DNA of 6,104 bases from Burkholderiales bacterium. Its GTDB lineage: Bacteria > Pseudomonadota > Gammaproteobacteria > Burkholderiales > Casimicrobiaceae. Of this stretch, positions 1-6,000 are shown piece after piece. Location: contig JAICVH010000164.1 in NCBI GenBank assembly GCA_025935435.1, positions 1 to 6,104 on the forward strand, given 5' to 3'. The notes beneath the pieces are model-generated. The model made no database searches, was not told the DNA's origin, and worked only from the letters and a program-made list of their open reading frames with translations. Position numbers and translations under genes: made by a program. Position 1 is the stretch's first letter. Each line of letters opens with the position of its first letter.

Positions 1-781
1 CGGCGCCGACCCACTCCGGCTCACAGGTGTCCGGTTGCTTCGCTGTCAACTCGTGCATCCATAGATCGCGGCCGCCAGTGAACGCGACGTGGTTGCCCGT
101 GCGGCCATAGACGATGACATGGCGTACGACGTCGCAGCCCCCCATGCCGAGCGCCTCGTCCACGATCGCCTTCAGCGGCAATGGTTTCCCGCCGCGCATC
201 TGCTCGTCGGCGGTGATGACCGCGACGGCCTTGGCGTCGACGATCCGCTCCTGTAACGATTTCGCGGAAAAGCCGCCGAAGACGACCGAATGCGTCGCGC
301 CGATGCGAGCGCACGCCTGCATTGCGGCGATGCCTTCGACGGACATCGGCATGTAGATGACGACACGGTCGCCCTTCTTCACCCCGAGCGATTTGAGGCC
401 ATTGGCGAGCCGGCACACGCGCTGGTGCAGTTCGCGATACGTGACGTTCGTGACCTTGCCGTCGTCGGCCTCGAAGATGATGGCCGTGCGTTCCGCATTG
501 CCGTTCTGCAGATTGCGATCGAGGCAGTTGTACGAGACGTTGAGTTCGCCGTCCTCGAACCACCGGTAGAACGGCGCGTTGCTCTCGTCGAGCGTCCTGG
601 TGAACGGTTTGTGCCAGGCGAGCGTTTCCCGCGCGAGGTCGGCCCAGAATCCGTTGTAGTCACGCGCCGCCTTGGCGTTCAGCGCCTCGCAGTCGGCCTT
701 GCGGATGTTGGCCTGCGCGGCCCACGCCGGCGACGGCTCGAACACGCGGCTCTCGTGCATGACGGACTGGATCGAAGACAT
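1..781 (-). CDS. acs: Acetyl-CoA synthetase, N-terminal part (cut by left window edge)
   Basis: This cytoplasmic AMP-forming enzyme activates acetate to acetyl-CoA through an acetyl-adenylate. Only residues 1-260 are present. The family's N-terminal domain is clear: an FWADLARETLAW-type stretch at 46-57, FYRWFEDGELNVSYNCLDRN at 71-90 (the YNC-DRN signature of acetyl-CoA synthetases), GVKKGDRVVIYMPM at 133-146, and the long conserved stretch ARIGATHSVVFGGFSAKSL at 158-176. A RGG at 196-198 lies where the family has its CoA-contacting arginine loop. The window ends just before the expected YTSGSTGKPKG adenylation loop; the full protein is normally about 650 residues, so this is an edge cut, not a pseudogene. 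The ATG at 781 is preceded by GGAGG with a 7-nt spacer, which fixes the start. It is divergent from the UPF0114-fumarase pair. Identification is by recognition of motifs and is very secure. Confidence 0.97.
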   Translation of the reverse strand, partial: MSSIQSVMHESRVFEPSPAWAAQANIRKADCEALNAKAARDYNGFWADLARETLAWHKPFTRTLDESNAPFYRWFEDGELNVSYNCLDRNLQNGNAERTAIIFEADDGKVTNVTYRELHQRVCRLANGLKSLGVKKGDRVVIYMPMSVEGIAAMQACARIGATHSVVFGGFSAKSLQERIVDAKAVAVITADEQMRGGKPLPLKAIVDEALGMGGCDVVRHVIVYGRTGNHVAFTGGRDLWMHELTAKQPDTCEPEWVGA

Positions 782-788
782 TGCGTTT

Positions 789-793
789 CCTCC
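789..793 (-). promoter_or_regulatory. Ribosome binding site of acs
   Basis: A perfect GGAGG on the minus strand stands 7 nt before the ATG at 781-779. It supports this ATG over the next in-frame ATG (codon 8), which has no such site in front of it. Confidence 0.8.
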
Positions 794-817
794 GTAAGCA
801 AGCGGTTCGCGACCGCC

Positions 818-845
818 ATGTTAGTGACGGCACGAGCCAAGTCTA
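818..845 (-). promoter_or_regulatory. Possible weak sigma-70-type promoter for acs
   Basis: On the minus strand TAGACT (845-840, 4 of 6 to TTGACA) is followed after 16 bp by TAACAT (823-818, 4 of 6 to TATAAT). Transcription would begin roughly 25-30 nt before the acs ATG. The match is weak, and such pairs arise by chance, so this is only a candidate. Acetyl-CoA synthetase genes in other bacteria are often under alternative or activator-dependent control, which could explain a poor core promoter. Confidence 0.22.
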
Positions 846-903
846 CCGAACGCGTCGGCGACCGCCAACGCGATCGGCGCGCCGCGGTCGGACGCCGTAC
901 GGA

Positions 904-912
904 TGATAAAAT
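904..912 (+). promoter_or_regulatory. Extended -10 promoter element for the UPF0114-fumarase pair
   Basis: TGATAAAAT reads as TG-N-TAAAAT, an extended -10 with 5 of 6 matches to TATAAT. It is one of the few AT-rich spots in this gap. No good -35 hexamer lies 16-18 bp upstream, which is typical for extended -10 promoters. Transcription would begin near 919, giving a 5' leader of about 27 nt before the ATG at 946. The spacing suits the downstream gene pair. The call is inferred from sequence only. Confidence 0.45.
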
Positions 913-945
913 CGTTGGTTTTCGTCGCGCCGTTCGTGCGCGCCG

Positions 946-1581
946 ATGACGATGCGAACGTTCCGCCCGCCCGCCGACCCCCGCATGCGCCCGCTGCCCC
1001 AACTCATCTTCATGAGCCGCTGGCTGCAGTTGCCGCTCTATCTCGGGCTGATCATTGCGCAGGGCGTGTACGTGTGGCAATTCTGGGTCGAGCTCGTGCA
1101 CCTCGTGCAGGCGACGATGGGCGACAGCGCGTCTGCCCAGGCGGTGATCGCGAGCGTGACGCCGCCCGGCGCATCACCCGACTTCAAGATGGGGCGCGAG
1201 ACGATCACGATGCTGCTGGTGCTCGGCCTCATCGACGTCGTCATGATCTCCAACCTGCTGATCATGGTGATCATCGGCGGCTACGAGACGTTCGTGTCGC
1301 GGATGGATCTCGAGCATCATCCCGACCAGCCTGAGTGGCTGTCGCACGTCAACGCCAGCGTGCTCAAGGTCAAGCTCGCGACGGCGATCATCGGCATCTC
1401 GTCGATCCACCTGCTCCGCACGTTCATCAACGCGCAGGCGTACGACAACAAGACACTGATGTACCAGACGATCATCCACGTGGCGTTCCTGCTGTCGGCG
1501 ATGGCGATCGCCGCCGTCGATCGCATCCTGCCGACACCGACGCACGTGCGCGACATGACGCGCAACGGCTCGCACGCATGA
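946..1581 (+). CDS. UPF0114 (YqhA/TIGR00645-like) inner-membrane protein
   Basis: This 211-residue integral membrane protein belongs to the uncharacterised UPF0114/YqhA family, whose function is unknown. Conserved family blocks are easy to see: LIFMSRWLQLPLYLGLIIAQ at 20-39, LGLIDVVMISNLLIMVIIGG at 93-112 followed by YETFVSR, and QPEWLSHVNASVLKVKLA at 128-145 leading into IIGISSIHLLRTFI. Four hydrophobic helices are predicted by eye at about 29-51, 86-111, 139-161 and 173-192. The protein is longer than E. coli YqhA (about 164 residues), partly because of a polar loop at about 56-82 between helices 1 and 2. No Shine-Dalgarno precedes the ATG at 946; the ATGs at 952 and 985 are in-frame alternatives, and the last still keeps all conserved blocks. 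Its TGA overlaps the fumarase ATG by 4 bp, so the two are probably co-transcribed and translationally coupled. Confidence 0.93.
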   Translation: MTMRTFRPPADPRMRPLPQLIFMSRWLQLPLYLGLIIAQGVYVWQFWVELVHLVQATMGDSASAQAVIASVTPPGASPDFKMGRETITMLLVLGLIDVVMISNLLIMVIIGGYETFVSRMDLEHHPDQPEWLSHVNASVLKVKLATAIIGISSIHLLRTFINAQAYDNKTLMYQTIIHVAFLLSAMAIAAVDRILPTPTHVRDMTRNGSHA

Positions 1582-3113
1582 ATACCGGCAACGTGACTTC
1601 GATCGCCCAGGAAGACCTGATCCAGAGCGTTGCCGACGCGCTGCAGTACATCTCGTACTACCACCCGGCCGATTACATCGCTGCGCTTGGCGATGCCTAC
1701 GCGCACGAGGAGTCCGCGGCGGCCAAGGATGCGATCGCGCAGATCCTGACCAATTCGCGTATGTGTGCCGAGGGCCATCGGCCGATCTGCCAGGACACGG
1801 GCATCGTCGTCGCGTTCGTCCGCGTCGGCATGAACGTGCGTTTTCCCGACGCCACGATGAGCGTCACCGACATGGTGAACGAGGGCGTGCGGCGCGCTTA
1901 CCTGCATCCGGACAACACGTTGCGCGCGTCGATCCTGAGTGATCCGGCCGGCAAGCGTTCGAACACCAAGGACAACACGCCTGCGGTCGTGCACTTCGAT
2001 CTGGTTCCGGGCGACACCATCGACGTACGCATCGCGGCCAAGGGGGGCGGTTCGGAGAACAAGGCCAAGTTCACGATGCTGAATCCGTCGGATTCGATCG
2101 TCGAATGGGTCATGAAGACCGTGCCCACGATGGGGGCCGGCTGGTGTCCCCCGGGCATGCTCGGCATCGGCATCGGCGGCAGCGCCGAAAAAGCGATGCT
2201 TCTCGCGAAAGAGGCGTTGATGGCACCGATCGACATGCATGCGCTGAAGGCGCGCGGGGCGTCGAATCGCCTCGAGGAACTTCGGATCGAGCTCTACGAC
2301 AAGGTGAATGCGCTCGGGATCGGCGCACAGGGTCTCGGCGGACTGACGACGGTGCTCGATGTCAAGATTCTCGACTATCCGACGCACGCGGCGAGCCTGC
2401 CGGTCGCGATCATCCCGAATTGCGCGGCGACGCGACACGCGCATTTCACGCTCGACGGCAGTGGGACTGCGCAGCTCGAACCGCCCGATCTCGCGACGTG
2501 GCCCGACGTCCACTGGTCGCCAGCGCCGGAGTCGAAGCGTGTCGACGTCAACACGCTCACCGCCGCGGAAGTCGCGAGCTGGAAGCCGGGACAACGGTTG
2601 CTGCTGAACGGGCGCATTCTGACCGGCCGCGATGCCGCCCACAAGCGCATCGCGGACATGCTCGCCCGCGGTGAACCGCTGCCGGTCGATTTCACCAATC
2701 GTGTCATTTACTACGTTGGCCCGGTCGACCCAGTGCGCGACGAAGTGGTTGGTCCTGCGGGACCGACGACTTCGACGCGGATGGACAAGTTCACCGAAAT
2801 GATGCTCGGGAAGACGGGACTTCTGGCGATGATCGGCAAGGCCGAGCGGGGTGCGGTTGCAATCGACGCGATTCGCCGACATCGCGCCGCTTACCTGATG
2901 GCGGTCGGCGGAGCGGCGTACCTCGTTTCAAAGGCGATCCGCCAATCGCGTGTGGTTGCGTTTGCCGACCTCGGCATGGAAGCGATCTACGAATTCGACA
3001 TCGTCGATATGCCGGTCACCGTCGCCGTCGATGCAACCGGGCAATCGGTGCACGAAACGGGTCCGCGCGAATGGCAGCAGCGGATCGGAAAAATTCCCAT
3101 CGCAGCCATCTAG
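1578..3113 (+). CDS. fumA: Class I fumarate hydratase (4Fe-4S, single chain)
   Basis: This cytosolic enzyme interconverts fumarate and (S)-malate in the TCA cycle, using an oxygen-sensitive 4Fe-4S cluster. It is 511 residues long, the usual range for single-chain FumA/FumB-type enzymes, so the alpha and beta domains are fused. The three expected cluster cysteines are present: Cys71 in RPICQDTG, Cys190 in MGAGWCPPGM, and Cys282 in IPNCAATRHAHF. The alpha domain carries the glycine-rich KGGGSENKAKF (155-165) and GIGIGGSAEKAM (196-207). The beta domain (about 310-511) carries LLLNGRILTGRDAAHKR (341-357), YYVGPVDP (378-385), VGPAGPTTSTRMDKF (391-405) and GGAAYL (444-449). The ATG at 1578 overlaps the stop of the UPF0114 gene as ATGA. 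There is no strong ribosome binding site of its own, which suggests translational coupling. The frame is open further upstream, but that stretch is a shadow of the preceding gene. All key residues seen are intact. Confidence 0.97.
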   Translation: MNTGNVTSIAQEDLIQSVADALQYISYYHPADYIAALGDAYAHEESAAAKDAIAQILTNSRMCAEGHRPICQDTGIVVAFVRVGMNVRFPDATMSVTDMVNEGVRRAYLHPDNTLRASILSDPAGKRSNTKDNTPAVVHFDLVPGDTIDVRIAAKGGGSENKAKFTMLNPSDSIVEWVMKTVPTMGAGWCPPGMLGIGIGGSAEKAMLLAKEALMAPIDMHALKARGASNRLEELRIELYDKVNALGIGAQGLGGLTTVLDVKILDYPTHAASLPVAIIPNCAATRHAHFTLDGSGTAQLEPPDLATWPDVHWSPAPESKRVDVNTLTAAEVASWKPGQRLLLNGRILTGRDAAHKRIADMLARGEPLPVDFTNRVIYYVGPVDPVRDEVVGPAGPTTSTRMDKFTEMMLGKTGLLAMIGKAERGAVAIDAIRRHRAAYLMAVGGAAYLVSKAIRQSRVVAFADLGMEAIYEFDIVDMPVTVAVDATGQSVHETGPREWQQRIGKIPIAAI

Positions 3114-3354
3114 CCAACTGCATTGCGCGTCGCCCTGCGACGCCTGGCATCGTCAGTTGTGGAACTTCGCGATGCGCAAATCAGCGTCGAATGACGTGCT
3201 GTTCTGACGGGGCACGCGGCGATGAACGAAACGGCGCCCCCGCCGGCAAACGGGACGATCGACTCGAATGCGCTCTCACGTTGACGTCGTCGCCGGCCGG
3301 CGCCCCGACCTCTGCGAAGTCTAGGTTCGCGAGCCGGCGCGCCGTGACCACTCG
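3114..3354. other. Convergent intergenic region, no gene seen
   Basis: This 241 bp gap lies between the ends of the fumarase (plus) and the nucleotidyltransferase (minus). I see no small gene with a ribosome binding site. It holds a short perfect hairpin close to the fumarase stop and a 12-bp perfect GC palindrome at 3291-3302. No U-tract terminator is visible in either direction, so termination here may be Rho-dependent or rely on the hairpin. Confidence 0.6.
3127..3143 (+). terminator. Hairpin after fumarase, possible transcript end
   Basis: GCGTCGC (3127-3133), loop CCT, GCGACGC (3137-3143) forms a perfect 7-bp stem with a 3-nt loop. It begins 13 nt after the fumarase stop codon. No run of T follows, so it is not a standard intrinsic terminator. 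It could stabilise the 3' end of the mRNA or help stop transcription. Confidence 0.35.
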
Positions 3355-3909
3355 TCAGCGGTCTCCGGGCGTGTCGATATCGCGCAGCACGGCTGCATCA
3401 TCGACGTCGATTAACGTGACGCTTGCGCGCTCGCGTTCGACGATCGAGCGCGCGCCCGCATCCCCGGTCAGTGCGCACAGCGCGTGCACATGGCCTCGCC
3501 CGAATCCGACGGGATGGCCCCTGGTCCCGCGGAACGAAGGCGCAGCAATGCTCGCGCCCGATGCGATGGCGGCCGCCACCGCGCGGATCGTCGCCGGGTC
3601 GATCCACGGCATGTCGCCAAGCGCAACCACCCAGCCATGGGCGTCGTGTGTCGCACGCACGCCGCACGCGAGGCTCGCACCCATGCCGTCGTCGGCGTTG
3701 GCGCACTCGACGATGCGCAGGCCAACGGCCAGGAGCTCCGCCACGAGCGCCTTGTCGCCGACGCGCACGATGCCAACCGACGTTGGCAGCGCTTCGATCA
3801 GATGCCTGCCCGCCGCTGCGCCAATGGTCAGGCCATCCGACCCACCGGACAATCGTGCGCGCAGCTTGTCGCCGCCAAACCGTGTGCCGCGGCCAGCGGC
3901 GAGCAGCAC
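3355..3909 (-). CDS. MocA/MobA-like nucleotidyltransferase (start uncertain)
   Basis: This looks like a member of the small NTP-transferase family that adds CMP or GMP to molybdenum cofactor (MocA/MobA-like); the exact substrate is not provable here. Numbered from the GTG at 3909 it has 184 residues. It opens with the nucleotide-binding loop LLAAGRGTRFGGDK (2-15), then GMGASLACGVR (75-85), the metal-binding ALGDMPWI (96-103, Asp99), RGHPVGF (130-136), LTGDAGAR (147-154) and a C-terminal DIDTP (177-181), all in family order. No XdhC or molybdoenzyme gene is nearby. It follows the substrate-binding protein gene by 63 nt in the same frame. The start is doubtful. GTG 3909 has no Shine-Dalgarno and drops the first residues of the usual first beta strand, which the upstream codons encode as AIVG. 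No ATG, GTG, TTG or CTG exists between it and the upstream TGA. In-frame ATC codons at 3918 and 3960 are rare-start candidates, the latter with GAGG 5 nt before it. Confidence 0.82.
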   Translation of the reverse strand: MLLAAGRGTRFGGDKLRARLSGGSDGLTIGAAAGRHLIEALPTSVGIVRVGDKALVAELLAVGLRIVECANADDGMGASLACGVRATHDAHGWVVALGDMPWIDPATIRAVAAAIASGASIAAPSFRGTRGHPVGFGRGHVHALCALTGDAGARSIVERERASVTLIDVDDAAVLRDIDTPGDR

Positions 3910-3972
3910 GCCGACGATGGCGGTCGTCGCTGCGTCGGCCGGCTGCGCGCTGGAAGCGATGCTCGCCTCGCG

Positions 3973-5118
3973 TCAGTCCTTCAGCAAGCGAAATTTCCCG
4001 TCGCGCACGGTGATGAGCACGCGGGCGCGCTCGTCCATGCCGTTGTGATTTGTCGGTGACATGTTGAAGACACCCTGGCAGCCGACGACTTCGCGTTCGT
4101 GCTCGAGTGCATCGCGCAACGCCGCGCGGAAGGCTTCGGTCCCGGCCTGTGCCGCTTTCAGTGCGACCGGAAGCGCGCGTTCCAAAAGCAATCCCGCATC
4201 CCACGTATTCGCGCCGAACGTCGCGGGTTTGCTGCCGAACTGCTTTTCGTAGGCGGCGATGTACGCGAGCGCGACCTTCTTGGTCGGATTTGAATCCGGT
4301 ATCTCATCGATCACGAGCATCGGACCTGCGGCGAGCACCGTGCCTTCGACCTTGTCCTTGCCGAGCTTGATGAAGTCGTCGGTCGCCACCGCGTGTGTCT
4401 GGTAGATCGTTCCCTTGAAGCCCTGCTCGCGCAGCGTCGCCTGCGGTAGCACTGCAGGCCCGCCGACGGCGGCGATCAGCACTGCGTCCGGCTTTGCTGC
4501 GATCAGTTTCAGCGTCTGACCGGTGACGCTCGAATCGGTGCGGGCGTACCGCTCGACGGCAATAACTTTGACGCCGGCCTGGTCGCCTAGCGCACCGAAC
4601 ACCTTGAGCCAGTTTTCGCCGTACGGATCGTTGAAGCCGATGAAGCCGACCGTCTTCACGCCGTGCTTCGTCATGTGCGACAGCAGCGCCGCGGCGATCA
4701 GATCATCGTTCTGCGTCGTCTTGAACACCCAGCGTTTCTTGGCGTCGAGGGGCTCGACGACGGCAGACGTGCCGACGGTCGCCATCATCGGAATCTTCGC
4801 GTCCGCGATGACGTCGAGAATCGCGAATGCGTTCGGCGTCGTGGACGGCCCGATCAATGCGTCGATGTTGTTCTCCTGCACCAGCTTCTTGACGTTCTGC
4901 ACGGCGCGCGTCGTGTCGCCGCCATCCTCGAGCGAGATGTATTCAATGCGCGCGCCGGCGATCGTGCGCGGCAGGATGTCTCCGGTGTTCTTTTGTGGGA
5001 TGCCGATCGCGGACGTCGGCCCCGTCGCGGACACCATCAGGCCGATGCGCACCTGCGCGGTGGCAGCACCGATCGTCAGGAAGAGGAGGGAGACGATGTA
5101 TGCAATACGAGCGAACAC
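3973..5118 (-). CDS. Periplasmic substrate-binding protein of a LivK-type ABC transporter
   Basis: This 381-residue secreted protein would capture a small molecule in the periplasm and deliver it to an ABC importer of the branched-chain amino acid (HAAT) type. Residues 1-21 form a signal peptide: Arg4, hydrophobic core IAYIVSLLFLTIG, and an ATA cleavage site before Gln22. The mature part opens with VRIGLMVSATGPTSAIG (23-39) and carries EDGGDTTRAVQNVKKLV (64-80), ALIGPSTTPNAFAI (87-100), GFNDPYGENW (161-170), TDSSVTGQTLKLIAAKPDAV (194-213) and, near the end, GVFNMSPTNHNGMD (349-362), all typical of Peripla_BP_6 proteins. The GTG start is chosen because AAGGAG stands 5 nt upstream and the signal peptide begins there; the frame runs open further but lacks support. 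No permease or ATPase gene is in the window, so the ligand is unknown; the family also takes amides, urea and aromatic acids. It is divergent from the DUF1269-like gene, and its TGA is followed in frame by the nucleotidyltransferase. Confidence 0.93.
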   Translation of the reverse strand: MFARIAYIVSLLFLTIGAATAQVRIGLMVSATGPTSAIGIPQKNTGDILPRTIAGARIEYISLEDGGDTTRAVQNVKKLVQENNIDALIGPSTTPNAFAILDVIADAKIPMMATVGTSAVVEPLDAKKRWVFKTTQNDDLIAAALLSHMTKHGVKTVGFIGFNDPYGENWLKVFGALGDQAGVKVIAVERYARTDSSVTGQTLKLIAAKPDAVLIAAVGGPAVLPQATLREQGFKGTIYQTHAVATDDFIKLGKDKVEGTVLAAGPMLVIDEIPDSNPTKKVALAYIAAYEKQFGSKPATFGANTWDAGLLLERALPVALKAAQAGTEAFRAALRDALEHEREVVGCQGVFNMSPTNHNGMDERARVLITVRDGKFRLLKD

Positions 5119-5123
5119 GGGCA

Positions 5124-5129
5124 CTCCTT
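5124..5129 (-). promoter_or_regulatory. Ribosome binding site deciding the GTG start of the binding protein
   Basis: AAGGAG on the minus strand lies 5 nt before the GTG at 5118-5116. The reading frame is open another 43 codons upstream, so this site, together with the signal peptide that follows, settles the start. Confidence 0.8.
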
Positions 5130-5144
5130 CGGAAACGCGAGGGG

Positions 5145-5173
5145 TTGCAGTCGCACGGTGGCGGCCGTAGAGT
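5145..5173 (+). promoter_or_regulatory. Candidate sigma-70-type promoter for the DUF1269-like gene
   Basis: TTGCAG (5145-5150) and TAGAGT (5168-5173, 4 of 6 to TATAAT) are separated by exactly 17 bp on the plus strand. A transcript would begin near 5180 and have a leader of about 80 nt. The -35 keeps only the TTG core, so the call is tentative. In the same gap, the minus strand has a TTGAGA (5247-5242) with a poor -10 partner, and no convincing promoter for the binding-protein gene was found. Confidence 0.33.
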
Positions 5174-5248
5174 GTCCGCAGGCATCGCCCGATCCGCGGC
5201 AATCCGGTGGCGTCGGCGGATAGCTGGGCTGCGAGTGCGGCTCTCAAT

Positions 5249-5253
5249 GGAGG
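5249..5253 (+). promoter_or_regulatory. Ribosome binding site deciding the start of the DUF1269-like gene
   Basis: GGAGG lies 5 nt before the ATG at 5259. It overlaps an in-frame ATG at 5247, which itself has no good site in front of it. This makes 5259 the likely start, giving MRRRLYFIMP as the N-terminus. Confidence 0.8.
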
Positions 5254-5258
5254 ACACG

Positions 5259-5771
5259 ATGCGTCGCAGACTCTATTTCATCATGCCGGACCTGGCGAGC
5301 GCTCGTCGGATGATGGATGACCTGCTGCTTGCGAGAATCGAGGAGCGGCATATTCACTTTCTCGCGCGCCGCGGCACGTCGATGGACGGGCTGCATGAAG
5401 CGAATCACCTGCAAAAATCGGATCTCGTCCATGGTGCGCAGGTCGGCCTTGCGCTCGGTGCGCTGCTCGGCGTGATTCTCGGCGCCGTCGTTGTCATGAC
5501 GATGGGCAGCGAAGATCGCTTTCAGATCGTTATCGTGCTCGGCTCAGGCCTTGCCGGTGCGTTGTTTGGCGCATGGGTGTCGAGCATGGTCGGAAGTGCA
5601 GTGCCGAATTCGCGCCTCAAGCAGTTTTCGCAGGCGATCGACGAAGGCAAGATCCTGATGATGGCCGACGTGCCGCAGCACCGCGTGAACGAGGTGCGTG
5701 AATTGCTGAACACGCAGCACCCGGAAGCCGAGGACCGGGGCATCGATCCGCATATACCGGCATTTCCTTAG
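5259..5771 (+). CDS. DUF1269-like two-helix membrane protein of unknown function
   Basis: This 170-residue protein has a soluble N-terminal part (RRRLYFIMPDLASARRMMDD at 2-21, then LLARIEERHIHFLARRGT to 40), two glycine-rich membrane helices (about 59-81 and 89-112) separated by a short GSEDRF turn, and a soluble C-terminal part. The C-terminal part includes SSMVGSAVPNSRLKQF (108-123), EGKILMMADVPQHRVNEVRE (129-148) and an acidic/proline-rich tail. The overall form of a ferredoxin-like alpha/beta half, a glycine helical hairpin and a second half matches the DUF1269-type proteins common in betaproteobacteria; the assignment is from recall. No enzymatic motif is seen, and the function is unknown. 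The alternating glycine/small-residue helices suggest tight packing or oligomerisation. It stands alone, divergent from the substrate-binding protein gene. Confidence 0.88.
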   Translation: MRRRLYFIMPDLASARRMMDDLLLARIEERHIHFLARRGTSMDGLHEANHLQKSDLVHGAQVGLALGALLGVILGAVVVMTMGSEDRFQIVIVLGSGLAGALFGAWVSSMVGSAVPNSRLKQFSQAIDEGKILMMADVPQHRVNEVRELLNTQHPEAEDRGIDPHIPAFP

Positions 5772-5885
5772 GCGGGACGTGCCAAAGTTTCGGTCGCGGT
5801 AAAGGCGGGTGGTTGTTTGGGCCCGTGGCTGCGTGTTACGAGGTGCCACGTGCCGCTCCCACGATACTTTGGCCCGGGATGCCAG

Positions 5886-5920
5886 CGCCGAAAGCTCGGG
5901 GCGGCCCGTCGCTTTCGGCG
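5886..5920. repeat. Perfect 10-bp inverted repeat (hairpin)
   Basis: CGCCGAAAGC (5886-5895) and GCTTTCGGCG (5911-5920) are exact reverse complements around a 15-nt loop. Within the loop GGG/CCC (5899-5901 and 5905-5907) could add an inner 3-bp stem. It lies about 115 nt after the DUF1269-like gene. No T-run follows on either strand, so it is not a classical terminator; it could be an mRNA-end structure, a dispersed palindromic unit or a protein-binding site. Confidence 0.6.
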
Positions 5921-5968
5921 TAGAACGGCGGAAGGCGCGTTGCTCGAGCTCGCTATGCTCGCCGCTCA

Positions 5969-5999
5969 GTCACGCGCGCCTGCACACTAATTCGCCTGC
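5969..5999 (+). repeat. Imperfect direct repeat, copy 1 (80-bp period)
   Basis: This 31-nt stretch begins GTCACGCGCGCCTGCAC and ends CGCCTGC. Copy 2 at 6049-6078 starts exactly 80 bp later. By hand alignment 26 of 31 positions agree, with four substitutions, all transitions, and a single one-base gap. Confidence 0.6.
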
Positions 6000-6000
6000 G

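Larger units (their letters stand above)
5772..6000. other. Intergenic region with hairpin and repeat, no certain gene
   Basis: After the DUF1269-like stop I find no coding region with a convincing start and ribosome binding site. One plus frame stays open through much of this stretch because the DNA is GC-rich, but the sequence it gives resembles no family I know. The stretch holds a perfect 10-bp hairpin and the first copy of an 80-bp-spaced direct repeat, described separately. No U-tract terminator is seen behind the gene. Confidence 0.55.

Noticed and set aside
290..949. Plus-strand open frame of 219 codons opposite acs and across the gap
   Set aside because: It is antisense to the clearly coding acs region and has a composition typical of a shadow frame, with no ribosome binding site support.
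1317..2882. Long minus-strand open frame (521 codons) opposite the fumarase gene
   Set aside because: It lies antisense to a certain gene, its arginine/aspartate/histidine-rich sequence resembles no family, and such frames are expected opposite GC-rich coding DNA.
3291..3302. 12-bp perfect GC palindrome CGCCGGCCGGCG between the convergent genes
   Set aside because: It is made only of CG/GC steps in very GC-rich DNA, has no loop or T-run, and gives no reason to call it a terminator or operator.
3071..4048. Plus-strand open frame of 325 codons over the end of fumarase and opposite the nucleotidyltransferase
   Set aside because: It overlaps two well-supported genes, and its serine/arginine/proline-rich sequence has no recognisable domain.
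4523..5170. Plus-strand open frame of 215 codons opposite the substrate-binding protein
   Set aside because: It is antisense to a gene with a signal peptide and all family motifs; nothing in its own sequence looks like a protein.
5119..5247. Longer N-terminus for the substrate-binding protein (start at 5247)
   Set aside because: The extra 43 residues would hide the signal peptide, and the GTG at 5118 has its own strong ribosome binding site.
4995..5258. Longer N-terminus for the DUF1269-like protein
   Set aside because: The extension runs antisense to the binding-protein gene, while the ATG at 5259 has GGAGG at the right distance and matches the family start.
5781..5873. 8-bp inverted repeat GCCAAAGT / ACTTTGGC with arms 77 bp apart
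   Set aside because: An 8-bp match within about 330 bp is expected roughly once by chance, and no element or target duplication is seen between or outside the arms.
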